Of a stretch of DNA of 64,000 nucleotides, positions 32,510 through 43,339 are shown piece by piece (positions within the stretch are counted from its first letter, which is position 1; every line of letters begins with the position of its first letter). This stretch comes from Nemertoderma westbladi. Taxonomy: Eukaryota; Xenacoelomorpha; Nemertodermatida; Nemertodermatidae. Made by a program: the position numbers and the translations under genes. The notes beneath the pieces were generated by a model, which saw only the letters and a program-made list of their open reading frames with translations, did no database searches and was not told where the DNA came from. Location: assembly GCA_032718475.1 (NCBI GenBank), contig JAUCBJ010000045.1, positions 1 through 64,000 on the forward strand, in the 5' to 3' direction.

Positions 32510-33746
32510 TGTTCGCGCTTTCGAAGACCTTTAGCAGTTTAACCTGCCAAAATTTATATGTCTTTTCGTTAATTAAAACCACTTTAGCATACGACAATAA
32601 TTTATGCTAATACGCAAAACATTAGCCGAAGTCAGCCCATGCGCGATCATTCACCCGATGGATCTACACCCGGGAGACTGAATTCGGATGCTTGAATTGT
32701 ATTATTACAGTGTAAGGTTGCAGTGTATACCTAATGTATTATTCGATAGATCGTTAATAATTAATCTCTGACAGATATTATTGGCTTTCGGGAAATATTA
32801 ACAGTTCCTTTAGGACGTGGCGCTTTATCTATTTAAACAGAACTAAGACTTATACTAAACGCAACGATACTGCTTATGATTAAAGTATAAAACGTATTCT
32901 TTAGGAAATACTTTGTTACCAATCACAATCATACACACTCTTCTGCCGACAGTCAGTATATTTGATCACACATAAAGAGAGCAGTAATTGACTCACGTAG
33001 GGTCTGCTAAATAACATTGGATTCAATACACACCACATTAATATAAATCGCAATTGTTATTTATAGCCGGTCTCTCTAACCTGTAGTGTTATCAAGAAAA
33101 TTGGGAATTGGGTGATTTATCCGTATTATCCAAATAGCGATATTTCCATCAACAAATATTTACAATTAATAACTGACGGTAAAATAACAGTACAAACAAT
33201 ATGATTAATGAATTAGTGAGTGATTTAAGTCAGGATTGATGAGGTAACAGTTTATACTTTCGATAATTCAAGCAGTTTACGGTACAGCAGTATTGGTTAC
33301 AAAATGCCGGTGTTTCTGGCTTAGACAGCAATAACAACAAAAGTAACAACTCTCTCTCTCAGTAAGACAGAACACTCTCCTTATGATCGGCAGGAAAGCT
33401 ACACGTCGACAGGAAAAACCGCCCTGATTGGCCCAAGCCAAACAAAGAACCACGCGGCCAATGGCTGTTTCCATGTCAACAACCAGCTGCTAGATGTCGT
33501 AATATGAATCATCACGGCTAAGCTGTGAAAGGTGGTTTGTGCATTACAAGTTTTTGTCTTACCATGTCCGCTAAAACACGTATATAGCAGAATGATTTTT
33601 ATGTCCGTTAAAACACCTGTAAAGGTACCTTGCGGGCGAGGGGAATATATATACAGTTAGAAAACCTTTTTTAGAGTATTCCAGCGCCGGGGGGGGAACT
33701 GGCCAGCAAAGGCAAACGTATCAGTTATCCCACAAAAGCTTTTACA
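32510..33746 (-). repeat. 3' LTR of element A
   Basis: 1237 bp, TGTTCGCGCTTTCGAAGACC at the left edge and AAAAGCTTTTACA at the right, giving TGT..ACA termini in either reading. A TATATATA at 33646-33653 could be the promoter TATA box on the minus strand. The 65-codon frame at 33277-33474 recurs in the other LTR and is not a gene. Confidence 0.95.
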
Positions 33747-33824
33747 CCGCTCCCAGAAAATGGGATTTAAGTCTATAAAATATACAAAATCACAGTTTCT
33801 AAAATACAAAAATACTCTAAACAG

Positions 33825-34874
33825 TTAGTCTTTCTTGCGCGGACGGCGTTTACGCAGTTTTTTGAAGCTAGCAAGAGTCCTTTTCTCTTTGGGGCGAGCC
33901 ACTTTACTAGGAGGGCTATAACTCCGGGGTGAAGGGTGCAATATGATTGCATCAGAAAGTATGGGATTGCGATCGGTATATCCGCCGGTCGAAGTACCGG
34001 GTTGATGGACATCAACGTCCGGGGAGAGGGGTCTAACGGCTCTGAGAGCTCGTTTCAAGACAGCCGCTCTTACGGGTCCTTTACGAGTGGTCTGAACGAG
34101 GGCCGTGGGTGGACCATAGGCCGTTAGAAACTTCCTTGGTTTAATGGTTCTTTCTAACTCGCGTTCGCGGGCTCGATACTCGTAAGGCCGTCGATATACT
34201 TCTTGTAACTCAGGGTGTGAGTTGACAAATAAGTCTCCATAGGCAGGGTCTTGACGGATAAAGTGTATTAAGTTGTAAGACTGGATGTCACTCGGATTAA
34301 TGCTCCTGAGGAATTTGCGTACATATTTGGTTGAAATACATTCTCCAACGCGTTTCAATAGTTCATAACTTGATAGGCGCGATTTCTGCTCGACGGAGGC
34401 AAACAAATATGGATGGAACGCATAAACTCCTTCATAGGCGCGTCCGGGATAATAGCGATGGCGTGAGTCACAATGTAAATCAGCGTTCGCTTCCCAAGCT
34501 CTTATATAACGTAGTACAATCATTTCATCTACGCTCTCTAAATCATGGTTAAAGGGACAATCAAAGCTGGCGTGTCCTTTTAGTTGACAATGATGGCATT
34601 GAGTCATAAATTGGGGGCAGACGGCAAAAATGTGCAAATTATTAAGCCGACAATATGCACAATAGATTTCCATCGACGGTTGCTCGTGGAAATAGGAACA
34701 AAGATCATTGGTGTCCATAGACGTAATATGGTCTCTCGATGCACACAGCCGACAACGTTGTCGAGAAACATAATTGGCATGGCGATAATCATACGCAGTA
34801 AGACACTGTGGACCTTGATACCATTCTAGGATGTAATCGTTGTCGTTGTTCCGAGCGCGATAGGCTGAATCTCT
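33825..34874 (-). CDS. Element A ORF2, distal part: Cys-rich middle and basic tail
   Basis: Minus-strand frame continuous from just after the TGA at 34875-34877 to the stop at 33825; its first ATG is at 34718. Early in the frame Cys and His pairs cluster (CRLC, then CAYC, CPQFMTQCHHC, CPFNHD), suggesting one or two zinc-binding modules. A mixed charged middle follows. It ends in a Lys/Arg-rich tail, ARPKEKRTLASFKKLRKRRP, that looks like a nuclear or RNA-binding signal. It lies between gag-protease and the 3' LTR, where env or accessory genes sit in retroviruses, but no signal peptide or membrane segment is visible. I recognise no known env, integrase or chromodomain. The tail is conserved in element B. 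Confidence 0.6.
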   Translation of the reverse strand, partial: RDSAYRARNNDNDYILEWYQGPQCLTAYDYRHANYVSRQRCRLCASRDHITSMDTNDLCSYFHEQPSMEIYCAYCRLNNLHIFAVCPQFMTQCHHCQLKGHASFDCPFNHDLESVDEMIVLRYIRAWEANADLHCDSRHRYYPGRAYEGVYAFHPYLFASVEQKSRLSSYELLKRVGECISTKYVRKFLRSINPSDIQSYNLIHFIRQDPAYGDLFVNSHPELQEVYRRPYEYRARERELERTIKPRKFLTAYGPPTALVQTTRKGPVRAAVLKRALRAVRPLSPDVDVHQPGTSTGGYTDRNPILSDAIILHPSPRSYSPPSKVARPKEKRTLASFKKLRKRRPRKKD

Positions 34875-35273
34875 TCAGATTCCAGACATATTGGTTCGTC
34901 TTCCCAGTCTGTTACGAATAGAATTTTCGTGATCTATTCTCGGTTTATCGTTACGACGCCGCTGGGTATGATATTTAAATAGAACCATTTCCCTTTCGGT
35001 GTCTACATCGTCCGTATCATGTAAATCGATAGGATGGCCGGTAGTTAAGAAGTCCATATACGTACCATTACGATGCGTATAGCGAGCGGTTAATTTTCGA
35101 TAGTCCAATTCACACGTAAGTTGCTCTTGGGACATCGGCGGTTCGATATAACGACCATCGTCCTCCGTAATAGTCGGATCGGCTTCACCGCGTATCAAGC
35201 TATCCACAAACGCTTGTAAAGGTAGAGTATATCGCTCTCTAATACCAAGGTCATCTTCTATCAATTCCGTCAT
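34875..35273 (-). CDS. Element A ORF2, proximal part, ending in TGA
   Basis: 132 codons from ATG at 35273 (MTELIEDDLGIRERYTLPLQ), acidic at the start and basic at the end (RNRLGRRTNM). It stops at TGA (34877-34875) and the next codon opens the distal frame with no change of phase, so ORF2 is one frame of about 480 codons cut once. Element B has a clear homologue of this part (45457 leftward) with its own stop at a different place. Whether TGA is read through or is a plain nonsense mutation cannot be told. No domain recognised. Confidence 0.55.
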   Translation of the reverse strand: MTELIEDDLGIRERYTLPLQAFVDSLIRGEADPTITEDDGRYIEPPMSQEQLTCELDYRKLTARYTHRNGTYMDFLTTGHPIDLHDTDDVDTEREMVLFKYHTQRRRNDKPRIDHENSIRNRLGRRTNMSGI

Positions 35274-36908
35274 ATCTGTTATCTGAGTTTATTAATATCA
35301 ATATAAGTTAATTCTAGCCAATATTTTAGGCAAGCGGGCGTCACTGCCTACTAGGCCTTTTGCCCCCGGACAGTGGGTTTCTCAGCGCCGATGTACCGCT
35401 GTCGCAGTGTTTACGCCAACATGTAGCAACAGCACGACAACGATAACCGACACAAGTCCCACCACTGTCCGTCCCAAAGGCTTGAATCCACTTGAGGTTA
35501 TCTCAGTAGAGTTAGGGCTATTTTACAATTGCGATTAGCTACTGTAAACACACTTTAGTAGTAACATTCACCTATAAACGCACAAATTCCATACAATCAT
35601 TACTTACTGCACACATGCATGCCATTTGTCCGTTAGTCAGTGTCTTCCAGAATGTCACGTTATTACTATGTATCCTTGGATACTAATAGTGCGCTATATA
35701 TACTCTTATGTTACGCAATGGGACAAGCTTTTATTGTTCCTTTAACTTGCTTCTAATTCTAGCGTGGGTGTTGCCATGGTGACATTATGGAAAACTAGCG
35801 GTAGAATTAGGGCAATCCTCATGCATACAGATCTGGGATGTTATTTAATAGTAATTCTTTAATTGTCAATATCCTCTTTATGCATGATTTTATAAATTTT
35901 ATCGGCTATTGACTATATATTGGAGATTCTCGCACTCTAGTACACTCAATATAAATCTCCGCTCCCATGATCTATTAATTACTGGAAATTTGGGAATGTT
36001 ATAAATTGCACAAATGACAATTTATGAAATTCATTCGAATATGAATTTAAATTTATTCCCGTGAATTTTATTATTTGATGTTAAATTGATACAATTTGAT
36101 TCCAGAGCAGGTCTGGGGACATAGGATCCTTAATTCTATGAAATTTGTCTTTTAAGAGTATCGGTAAGTGCTACGATATCTTAATCGACTAGAATTGTTA
36201 ACGGATCTGAATTTTACAGATTTTAATAAATATTAAATTAATATTTAGGATGGGCACCGATTTATTCCAGAACTTGTCTGGGGACGTTAACCACTGATTC
36301 TAGAATTTGTCTTTCAAGTATATCGGTGGGTGCCACGATATCTTAATCGACTAGAATTACAGATGGTCAAAAGTTTAACAGATTTATTTGCGATTTACGC
36401 TACTGTTAGAGGGACATCACGCTACTATATGTATTATTTGTTATAAGGTAGAAGAGCAATATCGCACGAAGCAATGTCAGTGTGAAGAGGCAAGTCGTTT
36501 CCAAGGTCTACCCAGAGCTTGGTTTAGCCGAGACACAAGGATCTGAACTTTGCATTCCTAATACTCTGCCTACCAATAATACTTAAATATAGTAGTGGCT
36601 TTATTGTACTTTAAGAAGTACTGACATGTCATCTTACTATAGTCTCGCATTTATAATATAATACGGACAGTAAGGAAAGAGAAAAATAATTATTTCTTGC
36701 CGTCGCACTAAATATATTGTAAGTAATTAAATACGTAATAAACACTAATATATTGCACTAATTTACTAAATATTCTAAAATAACATTCTACTAAATAAAA
36801 TTAAAGAAAACGATTATAATAAAATTACATAATAATACATACCTAAATATAAAATAATAATAAAAAAAAATATAAAATAATATAGTCACACACCCACTCC
36901 ATATATAA
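35274..36908 (-). other. Element A spacer between gag-protease and ORF2, with a direct repeat
   Basis: Non-coding, 1.6 kb. Two related units of about 165 bp begin with TTCCAGAGC and TTCCAGAAC at 36100 and 36265. Both hold GTCTGGGGAC and ACGATATCTTAATCGACTAG. A block at about 36450-36590 (CAAGTCGTTTCCAAGGTCTA and neighbours) is almost unchanged in element B (46650-46790). Conservation of non-coding sequence suggests a cis-acting RNA or DNA role. Confidence 0.6.
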
Positions 36909-39900
36909 TTACGTTATGGAGTCCCTAGATCTTTGTCGAATTAGGGAAGTGGTCGTAGGAAGAGTATCCTGCCTTCCATGGTTTCCGGACAGTTTTTGGT
37001 CTCTTTCCAGTAAACATAAACGACCAGCTGGGTGATTGGGTTGTCGTGTTACTTTCTCCGCTCCCTTGGCCTGTCTACTCTCCGCCGTGGTAAGATGAGG
37101 AGGCCATTCATCTTCTTCTTTACTTAGGGAGTCGGGTCCACCTAACCAGCCGGGAGTATCTATCCGTTCTTGAGGAGTCGCTCCTCTGGAAGCGATGTAG
37201 GCTAGATTAATCATCTCGGGGCGATGTCTCCATTGATCTTCATTGGAGTTAATATCGTCATTATCTGAGGAGTATGGTGTTCCCTCAGTTAGTTCGTCCA
37301 CTTCACTGCTCTCCACTTCCAAACCATTTATCTGGTATAGTCTTTCTGATGGTAGTCTCTCTTCGAGAGTTCTGCGGGAAGGGCCAGTAAAGTACCAACC
37401 TACTCTAGTTCTTACCGCATAGGTTTGTAGTGGCTGCGGTTGAGCAGGTCGTTTTTCCAATGTCTCGAGCGCCTCGTGCGCGTTTTGGCCGATAAGTATT
37501 TGCACTCCAGGATAATCCGTCTGGAATCGAGGTATCTTAAGATGTTGGATGCTCTCATCCTCGTCCCAATTATAAAGGTCTGCTTGGGTAGTAGCGAAGT
37601 TCTTTATAGCCACCATTTTTACTGACCTTATACTTTGTGCTCCTAATTTATCCTGGGGGGTGGACAACGCACCTATATAGTAATCTGCCGTTATGGTAGA
37701 TTTCCAAACCTGCATAATTCCGGACATATTCAACTTAGTTTGGAATTTGGGTTGTCCAGCAAAGATATCTTCGGCTAGTTCTTGATCGATGAATGTTCCT
37801 GTGCTGCCGGAGTCAAGGAGTGCGTTCACTATGTAACTTTTGTTGGGACCGTGAACTCTTACCTGCACTACAGGAAATTCTCTGATTCCTACATTGGAAG
37901 TTGGAGTTTTCCAAGATGGTGGTTTGTCAAAAGTAGTTGGGGGAAACTCATTGGTGGTGTCTTTTTCGTAAGTAAGTGCTCGATACACTGCGGTATTTAT
38001 TAGGTAACAGGATTCGTTGGCGTCGGAGAATTCGTCCGTATAGAATCCTTCCCACTCAGAACTTTGGTCAGTGTCGTTCACATCACTGAATTGGACATGT
38101 GATTTGGGCTCACTTACCTGACTCGGGCTGTTTCGTTCGACTTCCGTGTGCAACAAGCTATGATGTTTCGCGCCGCACTTAGCACACCTTGCGTCAGAGT
38201 AACAGGTTCGCCGCTGGTGTCCGCGTCTGAGACAGTTATAACATAACCGCTTATCCCACAGGACTCCACGTCTATCTGCCATGGATTTCTTTAGGAATTC
38301 TGCACACGCACTCAAACGGTGGGGCCCGTCGCACAGCGCACATTTTGGTTTGATGTTACTCACCTTAACTTGGTTAACGTTCTGCACTCTCGTTCTTTCT
38401 TCGGGCTTTCTTCCGTGAATTCTCTTAGGAGACGTAGGAGGAGTTGTTGTTACCTGTTCTCTCCTGTCACTGATTCGAGACTTGTATTTACTTACGTCTT
38501 TATAGGTCTTGTTGTCATAGTAAGATTTTGCTGTGTCTTTCCCGCTGTCCTCTTCTTGAGAAGCTTGGCTTTCGCCGTCGTCAGTATAACACACTGGTAT
38601 TATCCTTCTCCTAGAAACGGGTTTCTCACTTACCTTATTTTCCGATGTTTTCTCTCTGGACTGCCTTATGAGTTGTAATTTTACTTCACTATCTAAGAAA
38701 GACATGAGATCAGCCATGGTAGGACTTCGTCGTTGTTGTTCATTCATGTTCAACACTTTCTTGTCCCAGCGTGTACATACTCCACCCTTTGGTAAAGTAG
38801 AGACTACGGCTCCAATAACCATGGAACTCTGATATTCATGCGACTTACCTAACCAGTCCAGTTGTCTACAGATCTCTTGAATTTCATCGGAAAACTCTAT
38901 AATCTCGCTACTAAGGAAGTGTCGGGGGGCTACTAATTTTGCATACAAATACTTAGCTATGTTATCCTTGTTACCATACCTGATGTTTAGTGTATCCCAA
39001 ACTTGTCTTAATCCATTTGGATGTCCAATAAACTTTAACGCCATTAACTTGGGAGGTCCTTCCAAGCACTTGATGAGGAATCTAAGTTTCTCTCCGTTAG
39101 ATAGTACAGAGTTCTGTATGCTATCTTTGTAATATTCGTTGAAAGGTAACCATTTCATCTCATCTCCATTGAATTTGACGATCTCTCCCACTTTGACCGC
39201 TTGGCGGGCTTCTGTTCTAGCCATCTGACGCGTAAAGCTTTCTTGGGCCATCGTGTTATTTAATATCGAATTATCGGTATATAAATTTCTCGGATCATTA
39301 TCAGGTCTATAGGGAATATCATTAATAACAGGTCTATAATCACCCTTAATAGGGTTTGCTATAGGAGTTTCAACTTCACTAGCAGTATAGATGCGTGTAG
39401 GCTCCACACCTTGCGCATGTAATACTTCAGACCTAACGGGTTGACACAATGTTACAGGGGGCATTGGTATGCCTTTTTGTATATTGACTAATTTGTCGCG
39501 TTCTAGCGCGATACTTTGCTGCACTTCTTGCAACTCTGCTCTACCTTCCCTCACTGTTCCCTTAAGTTGGTGGACAGTCTCCTGCATCTCTCCTAGCAGA
39601 AGATTCATCCCCCGCCGTCCCTCTTCCACCCACTCAACCGCCGAAGCGGGAGTCGCCAACATAGTAGCGGGCTGACGCGGGACGACGGGAGACAAATTAT
39701 TGATTTCTCTCTCTGCTATCTGGACAGGGGTATTTGAATGGACTGTTCCACCGGGTACAGGCAGTGTAGTGCTATGTAAAGGGAATTTAGAGTTAAGCTC
39801 TGGAAGTGTAGGGGTCTCTAGCACAGAAGTGACTTTGGGAACTACAGGCCTAATTATTTCAGGTTCATCGACTATAGTAAGGAGTCTTTTGACCTGGATA

Positions 39901-41060
39901 AATTGTTCTATAGGTTCTGCACTACCTAAATCTGTGCTAGTTAGCTGTCTTTTAACAGCTGGGGGCAAATCAGGCAATTTACGACGGTAATATGTTTTTC
40001 TACGCCTACTTAGATGAGATCTATCTCCTCCGCCTTCAGGGTCGGTAGTATCGCCTTCCTCCGATGATGTGTACCCCTGGCGCTTGGGAGTAGATTTTCT
40101 CATCATCTGCATTTGATTAGCAGTAAACTGTTTATTTATACTGTCTTGTGTCTCTTGCAGATTCTCCAACTCCAGTTGGGTAGTCTGCTCAGATGCTCTC
40201 CTTTCTGCTTCTCTCACTGCCTTTGCCACCTTTCTTTCTGCTTCTACTTCTGCCGCTGCTGTCTTTCTTTCTGCTGCTGCTTCTGCCGCCACTGCCTTTC
40301 TTTCGGCTTCTGCTTCTGCCGTAGCCGCCGCCATAGCCGCCGCCTTTTGTTCCTCTATCCTTCTTTTCTTTATTTGTTCTTCTTGGACTCTAACGAGGCG
40401 GAGTTTTTCATCACATTCAGCTTGGTTTGCAGCTAACATTTCAGCATCGAGTGCGTCCAACACAAGCTTGGTTCCTTCACTATTAGGGCGAAGTCCAGAC
40501 AGTCGTCTCCTCAACTCTTCGTCTCCTATGAATCGCTGATAGTCTGACAGATAGATGTCAATGGCATCTCTAGTTCGCGGCTTCTCTGCTGCTGTTAATT
40601 CGCTTTCCACTTCGCTTTCCACTTCGCTTTCCACTTCGCTTTCCACTTGAGGAGAAGCAGCGTCGGTTGATTCTTCAAAGGTTGGTCGCTCATCATAAAC
40701 CGTATCCGCCATCTTCGCTCCGCGTTCGGGTCTCCGCTCAGCAGTATCCGAACAACTGGAGCCATCGGGCCGCTGAGAACTAGGTTCTGGGCTAGGAGGT
40801 TGCTGCTGTTTGATAGCTGCTTCTTGATCCCGCTTGACTTGGGCCCGAGTGCCGATGATAGACCTACGGTGTTCTACTAGTCTAGGGTCTGACACTACTA
40901 CGGTAGGGATGGCCTTTCTTACAGCAGGAGGTGACTTAGACTTGGATCTAGGATGTTCTATACTGGGATCTGGGTCACTGATCTTTTTAAGACACTGTCT
41001 AACAGTCATTCTAACACTTTCCAAAAGACTATCCGACAGTGATTGGGTTGTGTCCGACAT
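36909..41060 (-). CDS. Element A Gag-protease polyprotein (BEL/Pao type), RT deleted
   Basis: 1383 codons from ATG at 41060. A charged N-terminal region with four VESE repeats (about 137-150) is followed by an Ala/Glu/Lys coiled coil (about 220-310). A Pao-type gag domain (DUF1759-like) starts near 625 with KFNGDEMKWLPFNEYY. Three Cys/His knuckles follow near 905-965 (CALCDGPHRLSAC, CYNCLRRGHQRRTC, CAKCGAKHH), then a retropepsin-like protease with LLDSGSTGTFID near 1083. After it, instead of about 600 residues of RT, the frame jumps to the end of RNase H (IASRGATP near 1287, then EWPPHL) and a short tail. The frame is otherwise intact. Relative to element B about 180 residues are missing between VYD and ERPTFEEST. 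Role: capsid and maturation protein of a particle whose RT must come from elsewhere. Confidence 0.9.
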   Translation of the reverse strand: MSDTTQSLSDSLLESVRMTVRQCLKKISDPDPSIEHPRSKSKSPPAVRKAIPTVVVSDPRLVEHRRSIIGTRAQVKRDQEAAIKQQQPPSPEPSSQRPDGSSCSDTAERRPERGAKMADTVYDERPTFEESTDAASPQVESEVESEVESEVESELTAAEKPRTRDAIDIYLSDYQRFIGDEELRRRLSGLRPNSEGTKLVLDALDAEMLAANQAECDEKLRLVRVQEEQIKKRRIEEQKAAAMAAATAEAEAERKAVAAEAAAERKTAAAEVEAERKVAKAVREAERRASEQTTQLELENLQETQDSINKQFTANQMQMMRKSTPKRQGYTSSEEGDTTDPEGGGDRSHLSRRRKTYYRRKLPDLPPAVKRQLTSTDLGSAEPIEQFIQVKRLLTIVDEPEIIRPVVPKVTSVLETPTLPELNSKFPLHSTTLPVPGGTVHSNTPVQIAEREINNLSPVVPRQPATMLATPASAVEWVEEGRRGMNLLLGEMQETVHQLKGTVREGRAELQEVQQSIALERDKLVNIQKGIPMPPVTLCQPVRSEVLHAQGVEPTRIYTASEVETPIANPIKGDYRPVINDIPYRPDNDPRNLYTDNSILNNTMAQESFTRQMARTEARQAVKVGEIVKFNGDEMKWLPFNEYYKDSIQNSVLSNGEKLRFLIKCLEGPPKLMALKFIGHPNGLRQVWDTLNIRYGNKDNIAKYLYAKLVAPRHFLSSEIIEFSDEIQEICRQLDWLGKSHEYQSSMVIGAVVSTLPKGGVCTRWDKKVLNMNEQQRRSPTMADLMSFLDSEVKLQLIRQSREKTSENKVSEKPVSRRRIIPVCYTDDGESQASQEEDSGKDTAKSYYDNKTYKDVSKYKSRISDRREQVTTTPPTSPKRIHGRKPEERTRVQNVNQVKVSNIKPKCALCDGPHRLSACAEFLKKSMADRRGVLWDKRLCYNCLRRGHQRRTCYSDARCAKCGAKHHSLLHTEVERNSPSQVSEPKSHVQFSDVNDTDQSSEWEGFYTDEFSDANESCYLINTAVYRALTYEKDTTNEFPPTTFDKPPSWKTPTSNVGIREFPVVQVRVHGPNKSYIVNALLDSGSTGTFIDQELAEDIFAGQPKFQTKLNMSGIMQVWKSTITADYYIGALSTPQDKLGAQSIRSVKMVAIKNFATTQADLYNWDEDESIQHLKIPRFQTDYPGVQILIGQNAHEALETLEKRPAQPQPLQTYAVRTRVGWYFTGPSRRTLEERLPSERLYQINGLEVESSEVDELTEGTPYSSDNDDINSNEDQWRHRPEMINLAYIASRGATPQERIDTPGWLGGPDSLSKEEDEWPPHLTTAESRQAKGAEKVTRQPNHPAGRLCLLERDQKLSGNHGRQDTLPTTTSLIRQRSRDSIT

Positions 41061-43339
41061 ATTTGTTTACACAGTCGAATGCCTACAGCTATAAATACAG
41101 TTAAAGCAAGTCTAGTAATTCAGTATCACTGCTAGCCTAATAATTAATTACCGATACTGCTACTTAATATAGCGGGATATATATATATTATATCAGAATA
41201 CCGGTATGCTTATAGTATATATAAGTATTATTACAGACTAGATTTGCCACAGAGTACCGGTGTATAAATTTAGCACAAATATATATATAAATATATAAAT
41301 ATATAATAGGCCTATCGTGGATACCGGTATACAGCTTACACTTATAATATATATAAAGTATAACTATGAACTAAAATTAATTACAGAATACCGGTATGAT
41401 TTCAGCTCAAATTTATAGAAATAAATATAATAAGCCTATGGTAAATACCGGTATGTCAATTATTTTAGAATAATTGAATTTCTGAATATTTAGGGTTACT
41501 TGGTTACTTTAACTTACTTTGTTACCGTTATTTAAGCAGTAGTCCAACTGATTTTGAGACCTAGTTGTTGTATGGCAGGCCTACTACTTATAAATCGTTT
41601 GAGTTGATTTATAATAGATATATACCCGTTTAAATGGGTTTTTTGTCAATATGTGAAATAAATGTTATTATTTCTGGGGGAATCACTACACAGAAGCTGT
41701 GCGCTGTCAGTGAAGTGTTACTTATTGAGACACTAAAACAGATTATTCTAATTTACCTAAGTTACTTATCTACGAATTACTTACGATATGGGTGAGATTA
41801 ATTCTCTAATTAAACACAACAAAATATTACGTACGAATTTTTAGGGTAATTTTACAGGAAGTCTACAAACCAGTCCAACAAAGGGTTAGATTTCTGGTTA
41901 TTACCAAGGACAGGGTACTAAGGGATTTAAATAATAAGTAGTAGTAAATATATTGTACTGTCCAGATAGGAAAATACCACCGCCTGACGACCTATAACCG
42001 TATCGCTATAGGTACTACGTTATGTATCACGGATTGTTCCTACCCAGAAGCTAATAGAGCTAACGAATGTGCCTATCAACCACTTTACAACACAAATATA
42101 CTGCCTACACTAATTACTTAGGAAAGCACTGTACACTAAACCCTAAATTAGGTACAAGTACCGGTATAACAAATAATCAGTAGTTAAATATACTTGAACA
42201 GTTAAAAGAACCACGGCATCTGCTGGAGTGACCGAAGCACAAAGTCGTCAGTCTTTACCTACGCCAAGCAGCCCTGATGTAGTACCGGGGTTAGTTTAAC
42301 TATAACGGTATGTGTAACAAGCACAATTACTGTAGGAATAAACTTGGGGACATGAATGTTGCGAATAATCGCATAAACTCTGAATAATAAATATTACGCT
42401 ACCCGTACAGAATACTCAAACAAAATACAAACCAAACGCTGGCAAACTACTATCAAGCCTAAACAAACTACAGTATGTGCAGATTCTGAAACTGTTAGTT
42501 AGTATGCGTGCTAACACGGTAGTACGACTTACTCTTTAAGAGGGGATTGTCCTTACAGCATATGGCTGCCCCAACTTACTAACGGCACTTGATCAGACCA
42601 ACTCTACACACGCAGCAATCCCTTCAGACCTAAAAATAGCTAGACAACAATCCAGCCTACAAATATTTGAGTAATAACTATTACGGTACCTGAACAGACC
42701 ACACGACAAACAAACACAGGCTAAAACACTGACAGACTACGATCAAGCCTAAATAAACTACAGTATATGCAGACTCTGAAACTGTTAGTTAGTATGCGTT
42801 CTAACACGGTAGTACGACTTATTCTTTAAGAGGGGATTGACCTTCAGCATATGGCTGCCCCAACTTACTAACGGCACTTTATCAGACAAACTCTACACAC
42901 GCCGTAATCTCTCCAAACTCAACAACAGTCAGACAGCAGCCCAGCCTACAATTATCTGAACAATCTGAGCAGGGTCACACGCCTTCTGCTCAATATTAGC
43001 CTACTAGTAAATAAAACTGACAGAAATAGACCTAAGTAAAATCCCAATAAAAACCAGGCGTCCCCGATTTAATATCGAGACCTACCGGTATACAATAATC
43101 AAAATCGAATAATACTAAATGTACTTGTACAGCAGTACCGGTACCGGTGATGACAGTTAGGCCTACTGACCTACAGAAGCACCGGTTCAGTTTTACCAGT
43201 CACTACGGTATTTTGCAACCTTATTGCCTACTGCAATAAGATTATAAACTGTTACTGTTCACCAGAACAGTATTAAACTGTATTTAATGCCTACACTTGC
43301 AACCTTATTGCCTACTGCAATAAGATTATAAACTGTTAC
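41061..43339 (-). other. Element A leader (5' untranslated region)
   Basis: 2.3 kb between 5' LTR and gag. ATACCGGTAT-type palindromes recur at 41190-41460. Two diverged copies of a 250-300 bp unit (TCAAGCCTAAACAAACTACA..GGCTGCCCCAACTTACTAAC) lie at about 42430-42650 and 42730-42960. An AGATTATAAACTGTTACTGT duplication is next to the LTR. Element B has the same layout, so the duplications are old and may be packaging or dimerisation signals. Confidence 0.6.

Noticed and set aside
33277-33474. 65-codon frame starting METAIGRVVLCLAW, also at 44107-44304
   Set aside because: It lies inside the LTRs of element A, is present twice only because the LTRs are copies, and shows no domain.
37440-41094. 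Plus-strand frames of 60-119 codons opposite the gag ORFs (also 47434-49335 and 53444-55556)
   Set aside because: Shadows of the minus-strand gag-protease frames; Ser/Cys/Arg/Leu-rich translations without motifs.
43300-43339. Canonical tRNA primer-binding site after the 5' LTR of A, and likewise of B and C
   Set aside because: No TGG-starting match lies at or within a few bases of the LTR ends; naming a primer tRNA would be a guess.
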